A stretch of DNA of 44,284 nt from Rhodospirillaceae bacterium (GTDB lineage: Bacteria; Pseudomonadota; Alphaproteobacteria; Rhodospirillales; Rhodospirillaceae): the NCBI GenBank assembly GCA_028822445.1, contig JAPKDQ010000013.1, forward strand, positions 1 through 44,284, written 5' to 3'. The notes beneath the pieces were generated by a model. That model had not been told where the DNA came from. It saw nothing but the letters and a program-made list of their open reading frames with translations, and searched no databases. A program made the position numbers and the translations under genes. Positions 20,378 to 29,307 of this stretch are shown in pieces (position 1 is the first letter of the stretch; each line of letters opens with the position of its first letter).

Positions 20378-22300
20378 ATGGAAACCGCCGCTGTTTTCCT
20401 ACCTCTAGTCGGGGCAATTATCGCAGGATTCTTCGGTCGCCATATTGGAGACCGGGCGTCTCAGATCGTCACATGCTTGGGTGTTGGTTCAGCAGCTGTG
20501 CTATCTGTTCCGCTGTTCTTTGACGTCGCGGTTGGCGGTAACGAGCGTGTGGTCAATATAATGAGTTGGATTAACTCAGGCACCTTTGAGACAGCCTGGG
20601 CTCTGCGGTTTGACACTCTATCTGCCGTGATGGTGATGACGGTAACATGTGTTTCGTCGCTCATACACGTGTATTCCATTGGTTACATGAGCCAGGACGA
20701 CTCAAAGCCTCGTTTCATGGCCTATCTATCTCTGTTTACCTTCGCCATGTTGATGCTAGTGACCTCTGATAACCTTGTTCAATTGTTCTTTGGATGGGAA
20801 GGCGTCGGTGTTGTCTCGTATCTATTGATTGGATTCTGGTTCAAGAAACCGACGGCAAATGCCGCTGCGATTAAAGCCTTTGTTGTAAACCGCGTTGGTG
20901 ACTTTGGATTCCTGCTTGGCATCTTCGGCATCTACATGGTGTTCGATGCTGTGACTTTTGACACGGTGTTTAATGCCGTTGAGGCGCACAAAGAAGACAC
21001 TGTGACCTTCTTCGGTATTGAGGGCCATGCCCTGACGTTGATTTCGCTTCTGCTGTTTATTGGGGCTATGGGTAAATCAGCTCAACTTTTTCTACACACT
21101 TGGCTGCCAGATGCAATGGAAGGCCCGACACCTGTGTCAGCGTTGATCCATGCCGCGACCATGGTGACGGCTGGTGTATTCCTCGTTGCCCGTATGTCGC
21201 CGGTCTTTGAGTATGCGCCTTCGGCTTTGGAGGTCGTGACCATCGTTGGTGCCTCCACAGCGTTCTTTGCGGCCACTATTGGGTGCGTTCAAACCGACAT
21301 CAAGCGCGTGATTGCGTATTCGACTTGCTCGCAACTTGGTTACATGTTTTTTGCCTGTGGCATTGGCGCCTATCCGGCTGCGATTTTCCACCTCATGACC
21401 CATGCTTGGTTTAAAGCGCTTCTCTTCCTTGGCGCTGGCTCTGTGATTCATGCCATGTCAGACGAGCAAGACATGCGCAAGATGGGCGGTATCTGGAAGC
21501 ACGTTAAGATTACCTATGCCATGATGTGGATTGGCACGCTGGCCCTCGTCGCGGTTCCGCCATTCGCGGGCTATTACTCAAAAGACTTAGTGCTTGAAGC
21601 TGCTTATGGCGCGCAGACTAGCGTTGGCCAGTATGCCTTTATTATGGGGATCGCGGCGGCGCTTCTTACGGCGTTTTATTCCGGTCGTCTTTTGCTCCTG
21701 ACATTCCACGGTGAGCCCCGTGCGGACAAACAAGTGATGGAGCATGTCCATGAGAGTCCCTTGGTGATGACGATACCGCTCATGGGCCTGGCTTTGGGTG
21801 CAATTTTTGCAGGAATGGTTGGCTATGACCTGTTCGTTGGAGAAGGTAGAAGTGAATTCTGGCGCTCAGCCTTAGCCGTGTTAGGTGAAGACCCAATCGA
21901 GGCAGCACACCATGTTCCGGCTTGGGTGGTTTGGTTGCCGATGGTTGTGACAGCCCTCGGTCTTGGACTGTCCTATCATATGTATATGCGTCGCCCTGAT
22001 ATTCCTGGCCGTTTAGCTGCTCAGTTCCCGCGCATACATCAATTTTTGTTGAACAAATGGTATTTCGATGAACTCTACGACTTTCTGTTTGTTCGCCCGG
22101 CATTTTGGCTAGGGAATATACTGTGGAAACGCGGAGATGAAGGGACGATTGACCGGTTTGGTCCGAATGGAATCTCGTCAACGATTATTAATGGAGCTCG
22201 GCGTCTCGGTGCCGTGCAGTCCGGGTATCTCTATCATTATGCCTTCGCGATGATCATTGGGATTGCCCTATTCGTGTCGTGGACTGTGGTTGGGGGCTAG
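20378..22300 (+). CDS. nuoL: NADH-quinone oxidoreductase subunit L
   Basis: A 640-residue ND5-family antiporter-like subunit at the distal end of the membrane arm, with about 16 helices and the long lateral amphipathic helix in its C-terminal part. Key elements are [17 protein letters not shown] with the channel Glu, [20 protein letters not shown], and the lysine-bearing helices of the half-channels. Near the end, [17 protein letters not shown] is characteristic of NuoL. It is followed by nuoM after four bases. Confidence 0.96.
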   Translation: METAAVFLPLVGAIIAGFFGRHIGDRASQIVTCLGVGSAAVLSVPLFFDVAVGGNERVVNIMSWINSGTFETAWALRFDTLSAVMVMTVTCVSSLIHVYSIGYMSQDDSKPRFMAYLSLFTFAMLMLVTSDNLVQLFFGWEGVGVVSYLLIGFWFKKPTANAAAIKAFVVNRVGDFGFLLGIFGIYMVFDAVTFDTVFNAVEAHKEDTVTFFGIEGHALTLISLLLFIGAMGKSAQLFLHTWLPDAMEGPTPVSALIHAATMVTAGVFLVARMSPVFEYAPSALEVVTIVGASTAFFAATIGCVQTDIKRVIAYSTCSQLGYMFFACGIGAYPAAIFHLMTHAWFKALLFLGAGSVIHAMSDEQDMRKMGGIWKHVKITYAMMWIGTLALVAVPPFAGYYSKDLVLEAAYGAQTSVGQYAFIMGIAAALLTAFYSGRLLLLTFHGEPRADKQVMEHVHESPLVMTIPLMGLALGAIFAGMVGYDLFVGEGRSEFWRSALAVLGEDPIEAAHHVPAWVVWLPMVVTALGLGLSYHMYMRRPDIPGRLAAQFPRIHQFLLNKWYFDELYDFLFVRPAFWLGNILWKRGDEGTIDRFGPNGISSTIINGARRLGAVQSGYLYHYAFAMIIGIALFVSWTVVGG

Positions 22301-22304
22301 AGTA

Positions 22305-23858
22305 ATGAACGGTTTTGTAGAGAATCTACCGCTCCTCAGCGTTGTAACGTTCACTCCATTGCTTGGTGTGCTTCTTCTGCTAACCATTCGGGCAGATGAC
22401 CCGGAGATCGTGGCGCGCAATAGCCGTTGGGTGACATTGTGGGTCACACTCGGAACGTTCCTGTCATCGCTTCTTATGTGGGCCAACTTTGACCCTGGAA
22501 CGGCTGACTTCCAATTTGTTGAGCAAGCGGCTTGGTTCCCCAGATTCGGTATTAGCTACCATATGGGCGTGGATGGCATTTCTATGTTGTTCGTGATTCT
22601 GTCGACGTTTTTGATGCCGATTTGTATATTAGCCAGCTGGGATTCTATTAAGGTCCGCGTGCGCGAGTACATGATCTCGTTCCTGATTCTTGAGACCATG
22701 ATGATCGGGATGTTCTGCGCCCTCGATATGGTTCTGTTTTACGTCTTCTTCGAAGGCGTGTTGATTCCCATGTTTCTGATTATTGGAATTTGGGGGGGGG
22801 CTCGTCGCGTCTATGCAGCGTTTAAATTTTTTCTCTACACCCTGACTGGGTCGGTTTTACTTCTGGTCGCGATCCTGGCGATGTACTTCACGGCAGGCAC
22901 TACAGATATTCCGACCCTGATGACTACAAACTTCCCATTCCAGATTCAGTTCTGGCTTTGGTTGGGGCTGTTCGCATCTTTTGCGGTAAAGGTTCCTATG
23001 TGGCCTGTGCACACCTGGTTGCCGGATGCTCACGTGCAGGCTCCCACGGCTGGGTCCGTCATTTTGGCTGGTGTTTTGTTGAAGATGGGAGCCTATGGGT
23101 TCCTGCGGTTCTCAATGCCCATGCTGCCCTTGGCTAGTGAGTATTTCACACCCTTGGTGTACGGCCTGTCCATTATCGCCGTGATCTACACATCTCTGGT
23201 AGCCCTCGCTCAGGAGGACATGAAGAAGTTGATTGCGTACTCGTCTGTAGCGCATATGGGTTTCGTGACGGTTGGTATTTTTGCGGCTACTCAACAAGCG
23301 GTGCAGGGCGCGATCTATCAAATGCTGAGCCACGGGGTTGTCTCGGGCGCTTTATTCCTTTGTGTCGGTGTTGTTTATGATCGCCTACATACTCGCGAGA
23401 TCAGCCGATACGGTGGTTTAGTCAATAATATGCCGAAGTACGCCTTCGTCTTTATGTTAATGATGCTGGCGTCAGTGGGTTTGCCAGGTACAGCTGGATT
23501 TGTTGGTGAGTTTTTGATTTTGACGGGTGTATTCCAAGTGAACACCTGGGTTGCATTGTTTACTGCGACGGGTGTGATCCTTGGCGCCACCTACATGTTG
23601 TATCTATATCGCCGGGTCATATACGGCGAGCTAACCAAAGAAGATCTCAAGGGTATGCTTGATTTGTCCGGCCGAGAAACCGTCATTTTTGCTCCGCTAT
23701 GTATTGTGGTGATGTGGATGGGTGTGTATCCAATGTCGTTCTTATCGGTGATGGATGTGTCGGTGGCGAAATTGGTGGCCGATTATCATAACGCATTGGA
23801 TGCCCATGCAGCCGCGACCGGTTTGGTCGACGGTGTCAGTTTAGCGCTTGGTCGATAG
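22305..23858 (+). CDS. nuoM: NADH-quinone oxidoreductase subunit M
   Basis: A 517-residue ND4-family antiporter-like proton-pumping subunit with about 14 helices. The channel Glu lies in [20 protein letters not shown], and the second conserved block is [20 protein letters not shown]. The ATG at 22305, after the nuoL stop, gives the natural start; an in-frame upstream codon at 22257 lies inside nuoL. The codons for Trp-Gly-Gly include an uninterrupted run of nine G (22792-22800) in which an indel would truncate the protein. The reading frame is intact here. Confidence 0.96.
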   Translation: MNGFVENLPLLSVVTFTPLLGVLLLLTIRADDPEIVARNSRWVTLWVTLGTFLSSLLMWANFDPGTADFQFVEQAAWFPRFGISYHMGVDGISMLFVILSTFLMPICILASWDSIKVRVREYMISFLILETMMIGMFCALDMVLFYVFFEGVLIPMFLIIGIWGGARRVYAAFKFFLYTLTGSVLLLVAILAMYFTAGTTDIPTLMTTNFPFQIQFWLWLGLFASFAVKVPMWPVHTWLPDAHVQAPTAGSVILAGVLLKMGAYGFLRFSMPMLPLASEYFTPLVYGLSIIAVIYTSLVALAQEDMKKLIAYSSVAHMGFVTVGIFAATQQAVQGAIYQMLSHGVVSGALFLCVGVVYDRLHTREISRYGGLVNNMPKYAFVFMLMMLASVGLPGTAGFVGEFLILTGVFQVNTWVALFTATGVILGATYMLYLYRRVIYGELTKEDLKGMLDLSGRETVIFAPLCIVVMWMGVYPMSFLSVMDVSVAKLVADYHNALDAHAAATGLVDGVSLALGR

Positions 23859-23869
23859 GGGAGAAAATA

Positions 23870-25321
23870 ATGACCGCCCTACCGAACCTTACTCCGGCAT
23901 ATGCAGAAATATTTCTCGCCATAGCAGGCATGGCCTTGTTGATGCTCGGTGTCTTTCGCAAGAAGGACCCTGTTCGCGGTGTAACGCTATTAGCTGTCCT
24001 AGCCTTCGCTGTTGCTGCAGTATTAGCACTGGTGACGAATACGCCTCAGGATGGAATTAGTTCAGTTACTTTTAATGGGCTTTTTGTGGTCAATGCGTTT
24101 ACAGGATTCTCAAAGCTATTGGTTTTACTTGGGGCGGGGATGGCCATGATGTTGGGCTTGCCGTGGGCCCGCAACGAAGGCATCGCACGCTACGAATTAC
24201 CCGTCATTATGCTGTTCTCTGTTCTTGGCATGATGATGATGGTCTCTGCTAATAATCTCATGTCATTGTATGTCGGTCTCGAACTTCAAAGTTTAGCGCT
24301 CTACGTTTTGGCGGCTTCTAATCGTGGGAACCTCAAAGCGACGGAAGCCGGGGTGAAGTACTTTGTTCTCGGAGCGTTAGCATCTGGATTGTTACTCTAT
24401 GGGTCATCTCTCATCTACGGGTTTGCGGGTACGACATCCTTTGCCGGACTTGCTGATGCTCTGACAGGTGCCCAGGACAACGTTGGTGTAATTGTTGGTG
24501 TTGTTTTTGTAATCTGTGGTTTTGCGTTTAAGGTGTCAGCTGTTCCTTTCCACATGTGGACGCCGGACGTCTATGAAGGTGCACCGACCCCGGTGACGGC
24601 ATTCTTTTCCGTTGCACCTAAGATTGCGGCCTTGTGTCTTTTCCTCCGTGTGCTTGTAGGGCCTTTCGAAGATTTGATGATTCAATGGCGCCAGGTTCTA
24701 ACCGTTATCTGCGTTGCCTCCATGCTATGGGGTGCCGTTGCAGCTATCGCGCAGAACAATATCAAGCGTATGATGGCCTATAGCTCTATCAGCCATGTTG
24801 GTTACGCGCTCATTGGTCTTATCGCCGGCACGCAGGATGGGGCGCGCGGCATGATCTATTACATGCTGATCTACCTCTTTATGAACGTTGGTACCTTCGC
24901 CGTGATTTTGTCTATGAGGGTGAAGGGTCGGTATGTTGAAAGTATCAACGATCTGTCTGGTATTTCTAAAACGAATCCAGCGATTGCTTTAGCGCTGACC
25001 GTATTGATGTTCTCGATGGCCGGCATTCCTCCGTTGGCTGGTTTCTTTGGTAAGTACTTTGTCTTTGCAGCAGCGGTAAACGCTGGCCTCATCCCTCTGG
25101 CCGTTATTGGTGTGCTCTCTAGTGTGATCGGCGCGTATTACTATTTACGCCTCATTAAGATCATGTACTTTGATGAAACGGCTGAAAGCTTTGATCGTCC
25201 AGATGCATGGACGGGCACCGTGATGGGTGTTTGTGCTTTAGCTGTAGTTGTCTTTGTCTTGGTTCCAGAGCCTCTTCTGGCCGGAGCCGATGCCGCCGCT
25301 GCGGCTTTGTTCCAAGGTTAA
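23870..25321 (+). CDS. nuoN: NADH-quinone oxidoreductase subunit N
   Basis: A 483-residue ND2-family antiporter-like subunit, last of the 14 complex I genes. The channel Glu is in LYVGLELQSLALYVLAASNR. The second half contains FHMWTPDVYEGAPTPVTAFF and GIPPLAGFFGKYFVFAAA, both standard for NuoN. About 14 helices are predicted. It is preceded by a GGGGAGAAA ribosome site and followed 11 bases later by birA, so the transcript probably continues. Confidence 0.96.
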   Translation: MTALPNLTPAYAEIFLAIAGMALLMLGVFRKKDPVRGVTLLAVLAFAVAAVLALVTNTPQDGISSVTFNGLFVVNAFTGFSKLLVLLGAGMAMMLGLPWARNEGIARYELPVIMLFSVLGMMMMVSANNLMSLYVGLELQSLALYVLAASNRGNLKATEAGVKYFVLGALASGLLLYGSSLIYGFAGTTSFAGLADALTGAQDNVGVIVGVVFVICGFAFKVSAVPFHMWTPDVYEGAPTPVTAFFSVAPKIAALCLFLRVLVGPFEDLMIQWRQVLTVICVASMLWGAVAAIAQNNIKRMMAYSSISHVGYALIGLIAGTQDGARGMIYYMLIYLFMNVGTFAVILSMRVKGRYVESINDLSGISKTNPAIALALTVLMFSMAGIPPLAGFFGKYFVFAAAVNAGLIPLAVIGVLSSVIGAYYYLRLIKIMYFDETAESFDRPDAWTGTVMGVCALAVVVFVLVPEPLLAGADAAAAALFQG

Positions 25322-25332
25322 ATACTTACTCT

Positions 25333-26076
25333 ATGCACGCGTCTCCAGATTTGCCGGACGGATGGCGCCTAGAAACCCTCTGTGAAATTGATGGGACGAA
25401 CGCGGAGCTCTTGCGTCGAGCAGACGCTGGAGAACCTGAGGGGTTAGCCTTACGTTCTGACGTCCAGTCTGCTGGGCGAGGGCGTCGAGGACGGGTTTGG
25501 AACAGCCCAAATGGTAACCTCTACTTCAGCGTTCTGGTTAAAGCCGAACCCAGTGTTGCAGGCCAAATTGGGTTTGCTGGGGCCTTGGCATTACTTGAGG
25601 CCATAGAGGCCGTCGTTGGGAGACCGTTACCCGAGTTAAGGTGTAAGTGGCCAAACGACCTCCTTTTGCAGCGTCGGAAAGTGGCCGGGCTGTTATTAGA
25701 GTTAGCACCAAAACGAGGGCAAGTTGTGCTGGGTATGGGAGTGAACCTTGTCCCAATGGATGTGGTCGATGCGGTTTACCCGGTTGGATCTTTGGCCGAA
25801 TTCTCAATTGCTCCCCAGGAGTTGGCACTTAATGTCTGCGTGGCATTCGCGCGCTGGCTCGAAACATGGCGTATGATGGGCTTTGCGCCACTGCGGAGAG
25901 CTTGGCTGGAACGGGCGCATGGCTTAGGGGAAGTTGCAACGGTACGTTTAGTCAATGAAGAGTTCGAAGGAACGTTTAAGGGTTTGTCGGAGGACGGATC
26001 ATTGCTGCTCGATCAAGGCGGTGAAGGCGTGAAATCTGTGTCTGCGGGCGAAGTGTTCTTTGGTGTTGGAGTTTAG
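25333..26076 (+). CDS. birA: Biotin-[acetyl-CoA-carboxylase] ligase, monofunctional
   Basis: A 247-residue enzyme that activates biotin to biotinyl-AMP and attaches it to carboxylase carrier proteins. The biotin/ATP loop GRGRRG (48-53) is followed by WNSPNGNLYFSVL. KWPNDLLL (105-112) and the catalytic Lys116 in RKVAGLLLE complete the active site. There is no N-terminal helix-turn-helix domain, so unlike E. coli BirA it should not act as a repressor. The start at 25333 is the first ATG after the nuoN stop; a longer frame lies mostly in nuoN. Location between nuoN and coaX is common in alphaproteobacteria. Confidence 0.95.
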   Translation: MHASPDLPDGWRLETLCEIDGTNAELLRRADAGEPEGLALRSDVQSAGRGRRGRVWNSPNGNLYFSVLVKAEPSVAGQIGFAGALALLEAIEAVVGRPLPELRCKWPNDLLLQRRKVAGLLLELAPKRGQVVLGMGVNLVPMDVVDAVYPVGSLAEFSIAPQELALNVCVAFARWLETWRMMGFAPLRRAWLERAHGLGEVATVRLVNEEFEGTFKGLSEDGSLLLDQGGEGVKSVSAGEVFFGVGV

Positions 26077-26079
26077 CTT

Positions 26080-26856
26080 ATGTTGTTGGTTATTGATTGT
26101 GGGAATACCAACATAGTATTTGCGGTCTATGACGGAGATGCGCTGAAGGGGCAATGGCGTACGGCGACCGAAGGGGAGAAAACCGGGGAGGATTACGGAG
26201 TATGGCTCCATCAAGTTATGCTACGCGAGGGTTTCGCGCGTGACGATATTAAGGCGGCGGTTGTGTCCTCTGTTGTGCCTAATAAGGACAGGGCTCTTCG
26301 CGTTATGTGCAAAGAGTTTTATGGCATCGATGCCAGGTTTATTGGCGACCCGGGGCTAGATTTGGGGCTTACAGTTCTCATGCAAAATCCCGGAGAAGTT
26401 GGGGGCGATCGCTTAGTCAACGCGATTGCGGCGCAAGAGACTTATGGTGGCCCATTGATAATTGTCGATTTCGGCACAGCGACGACCTTTGATGTTGTTC
26501 ACGCGGACGGCAATTATGCCGGGGGTGTTATAGCCCCAGGCATTAACCTATCGATGGAAGCGCTGTATATGGCAGCGGCTCTGCTGCCGCGTATTCCGGT
26601 CGAGAATCCTGGCGAAGCACCCATTGTTGGGACTTCTACTATTTCCGCGATGCGGTCCGGTGTGTTCTGGGGCTATATTGGGCTCATCGAAGGTCTTGTT
26701 GCGCGTATTCAAGACGAACGCGGCGGAGGGCATAAGGTGATCGGGACGGGTGGACTAGCTCCATTGTTTGCAACGTCTACAACAGTCATTGATCATACCG
26801 ATGACGAGCTGACACTTCGCGGACTTCGCGCTGTTCATAACAGGAACCCTTTATGA
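26080..26856 (+). CDS. coaX: Type III pantothenate kinase
   Basis: A 258-residue ASKHA-fold kinase catalysing the first step of coenzyme A synthesis, the phosphorylation of pantothenate. The phosphate-binding motif DCGNTN (6-11) is at the N-terminus. The pantothenate site includes GGDRLVNA (108-115), and the second nucleotide block is DFGTATTFDVV (130-140). GTGGLAPLF near the C-terminus is the adenosine motif. Three bases separate it from birA, and it overlaps rnj by four (ATGA), placing it in a tight cluster. Confidence 0.96.
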   Translation: MLLVIDCGNTNIVFAVYDGDALKGQWRTATEGEKTGEDYGVWLHQVMLREGFARDDIKAAVVSSVVPNKDRALRVMCKEFYGIDARFIGDPGLDLGLTVLMQNPGEVGGDRLVNAIAAQETYGGPLIIVDFGTATTFDVVHADGNYAGGVIAPGINLSMEALYMAAALLPRIPVENPGEAPIVGTSTISAMRSGVFWGYIGLIEGLVARIQDERGGGHKVIGTGGLAPLFATSTTVIDHTDDELTLRGLRAVHNRNPL

Positions 26857-28535
26857 AAACGAACAAACCCAAGCTGAAGGCACCGAAGGGTCTAAACAAG
26901 GGGCTGTGGTTTGTACCCCTTGGAGGGTCAGGCGAAATCGGCATGAACTTGAATTTGTACGCCTGTGATGGTCAGTGGATCATGGTTGATTTGGGTGTCA
27001 CCTTTGGTGACGAGAGCATTCCTGGCGTTGATGTGGTTATGCCCGACCCGGACTTTATCGCTGAACGAAAGCACAAGCTTATCGGGCTTGTTCTGACCCA
27101 TGCCCATGAAGATCATCTTGGTGCGGTTGCATACCTTTGGCCGAAGTTGGAATGCCCGGTCTATGCAACACCCTTTGCAGCTGAATTCTTAAGGCGCAAA
27201 TTACCAGAAGCCGGATTGCAGAATATTCTGCCGTTAACCGAAATTCCCCTTGGAGGAAATTTAAAACTCGGGCCGTTCGATATAGAATTTATATCGCTGA
27301 CCCACTCAATCCCCGAGCCGAATGGCTTAGCCATTCGCACGCCGTACGGGATTGTCATGCATACGGGGGATTGGAAATTCGATTCAGACCCAGTGATCGG
27401 GGAAGTGACAGACTTTGCCGCGTTAGAATCGGTTGGAGACGAAGGTGTCTTGGCGATGGTTGGTGATTCGACCAATGTGTTTTCCGCGGGGGAGTCTGGT
27501 TCGGAGGGCGATGTGGCCGTCGCGTTGACGGAGTTGATTGGCAAGCTGCAGGGACGCGTTGTAGTCGGCTGTTTCGCATCCAATCTCGCCCGGGTCGAAA
27601 GTGTAGCGCGTGCGGCTATGGCCAATGGTCGACATGTGTCCTTGGTTGGGGCTTCCTTATGGAGGGTGACCGATACGGCGCGTAAAACCGGCTATTTATC
27701 AGACGACATTACATTCTACGAGGCGGGGGACGCAGCCCATTTCCCAGACGATAAGGTGCTGTATATCTGCACGGGCAGTCAGGGTGAGGCGCGTGCTGCG
27801 CTAACACGGATCGCGTTCGGCACCCATCGAGATGTGACACTGAACGAGGGCGATACAGCGGTGTTCTCGTCTCGGGTTATTCCCGGTAATGAAAAATCAA
27901 TTATGAAGCTGCAGAACCAACTGGCGAAGATGGGCGTCGAGATTATTACGGCCAAAGATGCACCCATTCACGTCTCTGGACATCCCGCGAGGGATGAGAT
28001 GCGGCGGATGTATTCTTTGATACGACCGCACACAGCAATTCCAGTTCATGGTGAGCATATGCACATGCGAGCCCATGCGGAGTTGGCAAAGGAATGCCAA
28101 GTTCCACACACGGTTCTGGTGGAAAATGGCGCTGCTGTGCGATTAGCCCCGGGCGATCCTGAAGTTATGGGTGAAGTATGGTCTGGCCGAATGTCATGGG
28201 AAGGCGATCGCGCTATTCCATTTTGGGACCCCATGCTGCGAGATCGCAAAAAGATGTTCTACGGAGGCAGCGTCGTTGTGTCCTTGGTCCTTGAAGAGGA
28301 CGGACGGTTGGCTTCAGATGCACTGGTCTCTGTCCTTGGCGTATTGGATCCATTGGCCGATGAAGGTTCTGATGCGCTTGCTGAAGAGGTTGAGAGCGCT
28401 GTTGAACAAATTGGGGGTAAGTCGCGACGCGATGACGGTGTTATTGATGATGCGGTGCGTCGCTGCATTCGGCGTGTTTTTTCGGGCGGCCAAGCTGGCA
28501 AGCCCTTGATCCGGGTGCATATCACGCGGATATAG
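26853..28535 (+). CDS. rnj: Ribonuclease J
   Basis: A 560-residue metallo-beta-lactamase/beta-CASP nuclease with 5'-to-3' exonuclease and endonuclease roles in rRNA and mRNA processing. The zinc motif HAHEDH (His83, His85, Asp87, His88) follows LVLTH. HTGDWKFDSDP supplies further ligands, and the beta-CASP part includes GDSTNVFS, HVSGHPARDEM and IPVHGEHMHMRAHAELA. The C-terminal domain (from about 460) is the oligomerisation region. It overlaps the end of coaX and precedes mce by 27 bases. Confidence 0.95.
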   Translation: MKTNKPKLKAPKGLNKGLWFVPLGGSGEIGMNLNLYACDGQWIMVDLGVTFGDESIPGVDVVMPDPDFIAERKHKLIGLVLTHAHEDHLGAVAYLWPKLECPVYATPFAAEFLRRKLPEAGLQNILPLTEIPLGGNLKLGPFDIEFISLTHSIPEPNGLAIRTPYGIVMHTGDWKFDSDPVIGEVTDFAALESVGDEGVLAMVGDSTNVFSAGESGSEGDVAVALTELIGKLQGRVVVGCFASNLARVESVARAAMANGRHVSLVGASLWRVTDTARKTGYLSDDITFYEAGDAAHFPDDKVLYICTGSQGEARAALTRIAFGTHRDVTLNEGDTAVFSSRVIPGNEKSIMKLQNQLAKMGVEIITAKDAPIHVSGHPARDEMRRMYSLIRPHTAIPVHGEHMHMRAHAELAKECQVPHTVLVENGAAVRLAPGDPEVMGEVWSGRMSWEGDRAIPFWDPMLRDRKKMFYGGSVVVSLVLEEDGRLASDALVSVLGVLDPLADEGSDALAEEVESAVEQIGGKSRRDDGVIDDAVRRCIRRVFSGGQAGKPLIRVHITRI

Positions 28536-28562
28536 AGCTACAGACAAAAGGAAGAGGGTGTA

Positions 28563-28967
28563 ATGATTGGACGGTTAAATCACGTTGCTATCGCGGTGCC
28601 AGACTTGGAAGCAGCCTGCGCGACATACCGCGATGCATTAGGTGGAACTGTAACTGAGCCACAGGATTTGCCGGACCACGGGGTGACAGTGGTGTTTGTG
28701 GAACTATCCAATACAAAGATCGAGTTGCTGCAGCCCCTAGGCGAAAAATCTCCAATCCAGGCGTTCCTCGATAAGAACCCCTCTGGTGGTATGCATCATA
28801 TGTGTTTTGAGGTTGATGACATCCTTGCCGCACGTGACCAACTGAAGGCTGAGGGCAAGCGGATCTTGGGGGATGGTGAGCCGATAACGGGCGCGCATGG
28901 CAAACCGGTTTTGTTTATTCACCCGAAGGATTTCGATGGTACATTGATCGAGATCGAACAGTCCTAA
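28563..28967 (+). CDS. mce: Methylmalonyl-CoA epimerase
   Basis: A 134-residue VOC-fold enzyme that interconverts the 2R and 2S epimers of methylmalonyl-CoA in propionate metabolism. The metal ligands are His7 (LNHVAIAV), Glu54 (KIELLQP), His78 or His79 (MHHMCFEV) and Glu130 (LIEIEQ). PSGGMHH is the family's substrate loop. Length is standard. A ribosome site AAGGAAGAGG precedes ATG 28563. It is the last rightward gene before a leftward block. Confidence 0.95.
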   Translation: MIGRLNHVAIAVPDLEAACATYRDALGGTVTEPQDLPDHGVTVVFVELSNTKIELLQPLGEKSPIQAFLDKNPSGGMHHMCFEVDDILAARDQLKAEGKRILGDGEPITGAHGKPVLFIHPKDFDGTLIEIEQS

Positions 28968-29307
28968 TGCTATGGCGAAGAAGCCGAAATGAGAACGAAA
29001 TGCTTCACCGGTTCTAAGATAAGCGTGTCACGCAGGGCTGCTTTTGATCCGGACTTCATAATGCGGAATAAAATGATCTTACGGACCACTGGGGCCGGGC
29101 GAGAGCTATATTGTGTTCTTGATCAATGACGCGCGGTGTCTGTTCTACCCTAGGAAGACTTATAGAGAGCAGCGTGGAATCATAGGCTGATTGGCACCAA
29201 GTACAATGACCGTATTTGAGCTAAGCTACTGGGAACCTTAGTGCGGCAAAAGAAAAACCCCCCTTACCGAAGTAAGAGGGGTTTGAGCTGATAAAGCGCT
29301 TGCGTCT
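28968..29307. other. Convergent intergenic region between mce and the TonB receptor gene
   Basis: 340 bases with no gene. Short frames here are under 30 codons and unconvincing. The only clear element is the terminator at 29255-29284. It forms one junction of the leftward block that separates mce from proS; no direct repeat, tRNA end or transposase remnant is visible. Confidence 0.6.
29255..29284 (-). terminator. Intrinsic terminator of the TonB receptor gene
   Basis: The arms 29255-29267 and 29272-29284 form a 13-bp stem with one C-A mismatch around a CGAA loop. Read on the minus strand, the stem ends in TTTTTCTTTT. It lies 24 bases past the stop of the leftward receptor gene. The plus-strand side has only three T, so termination of mce by it would be weak. 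Confidence 0.88.
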
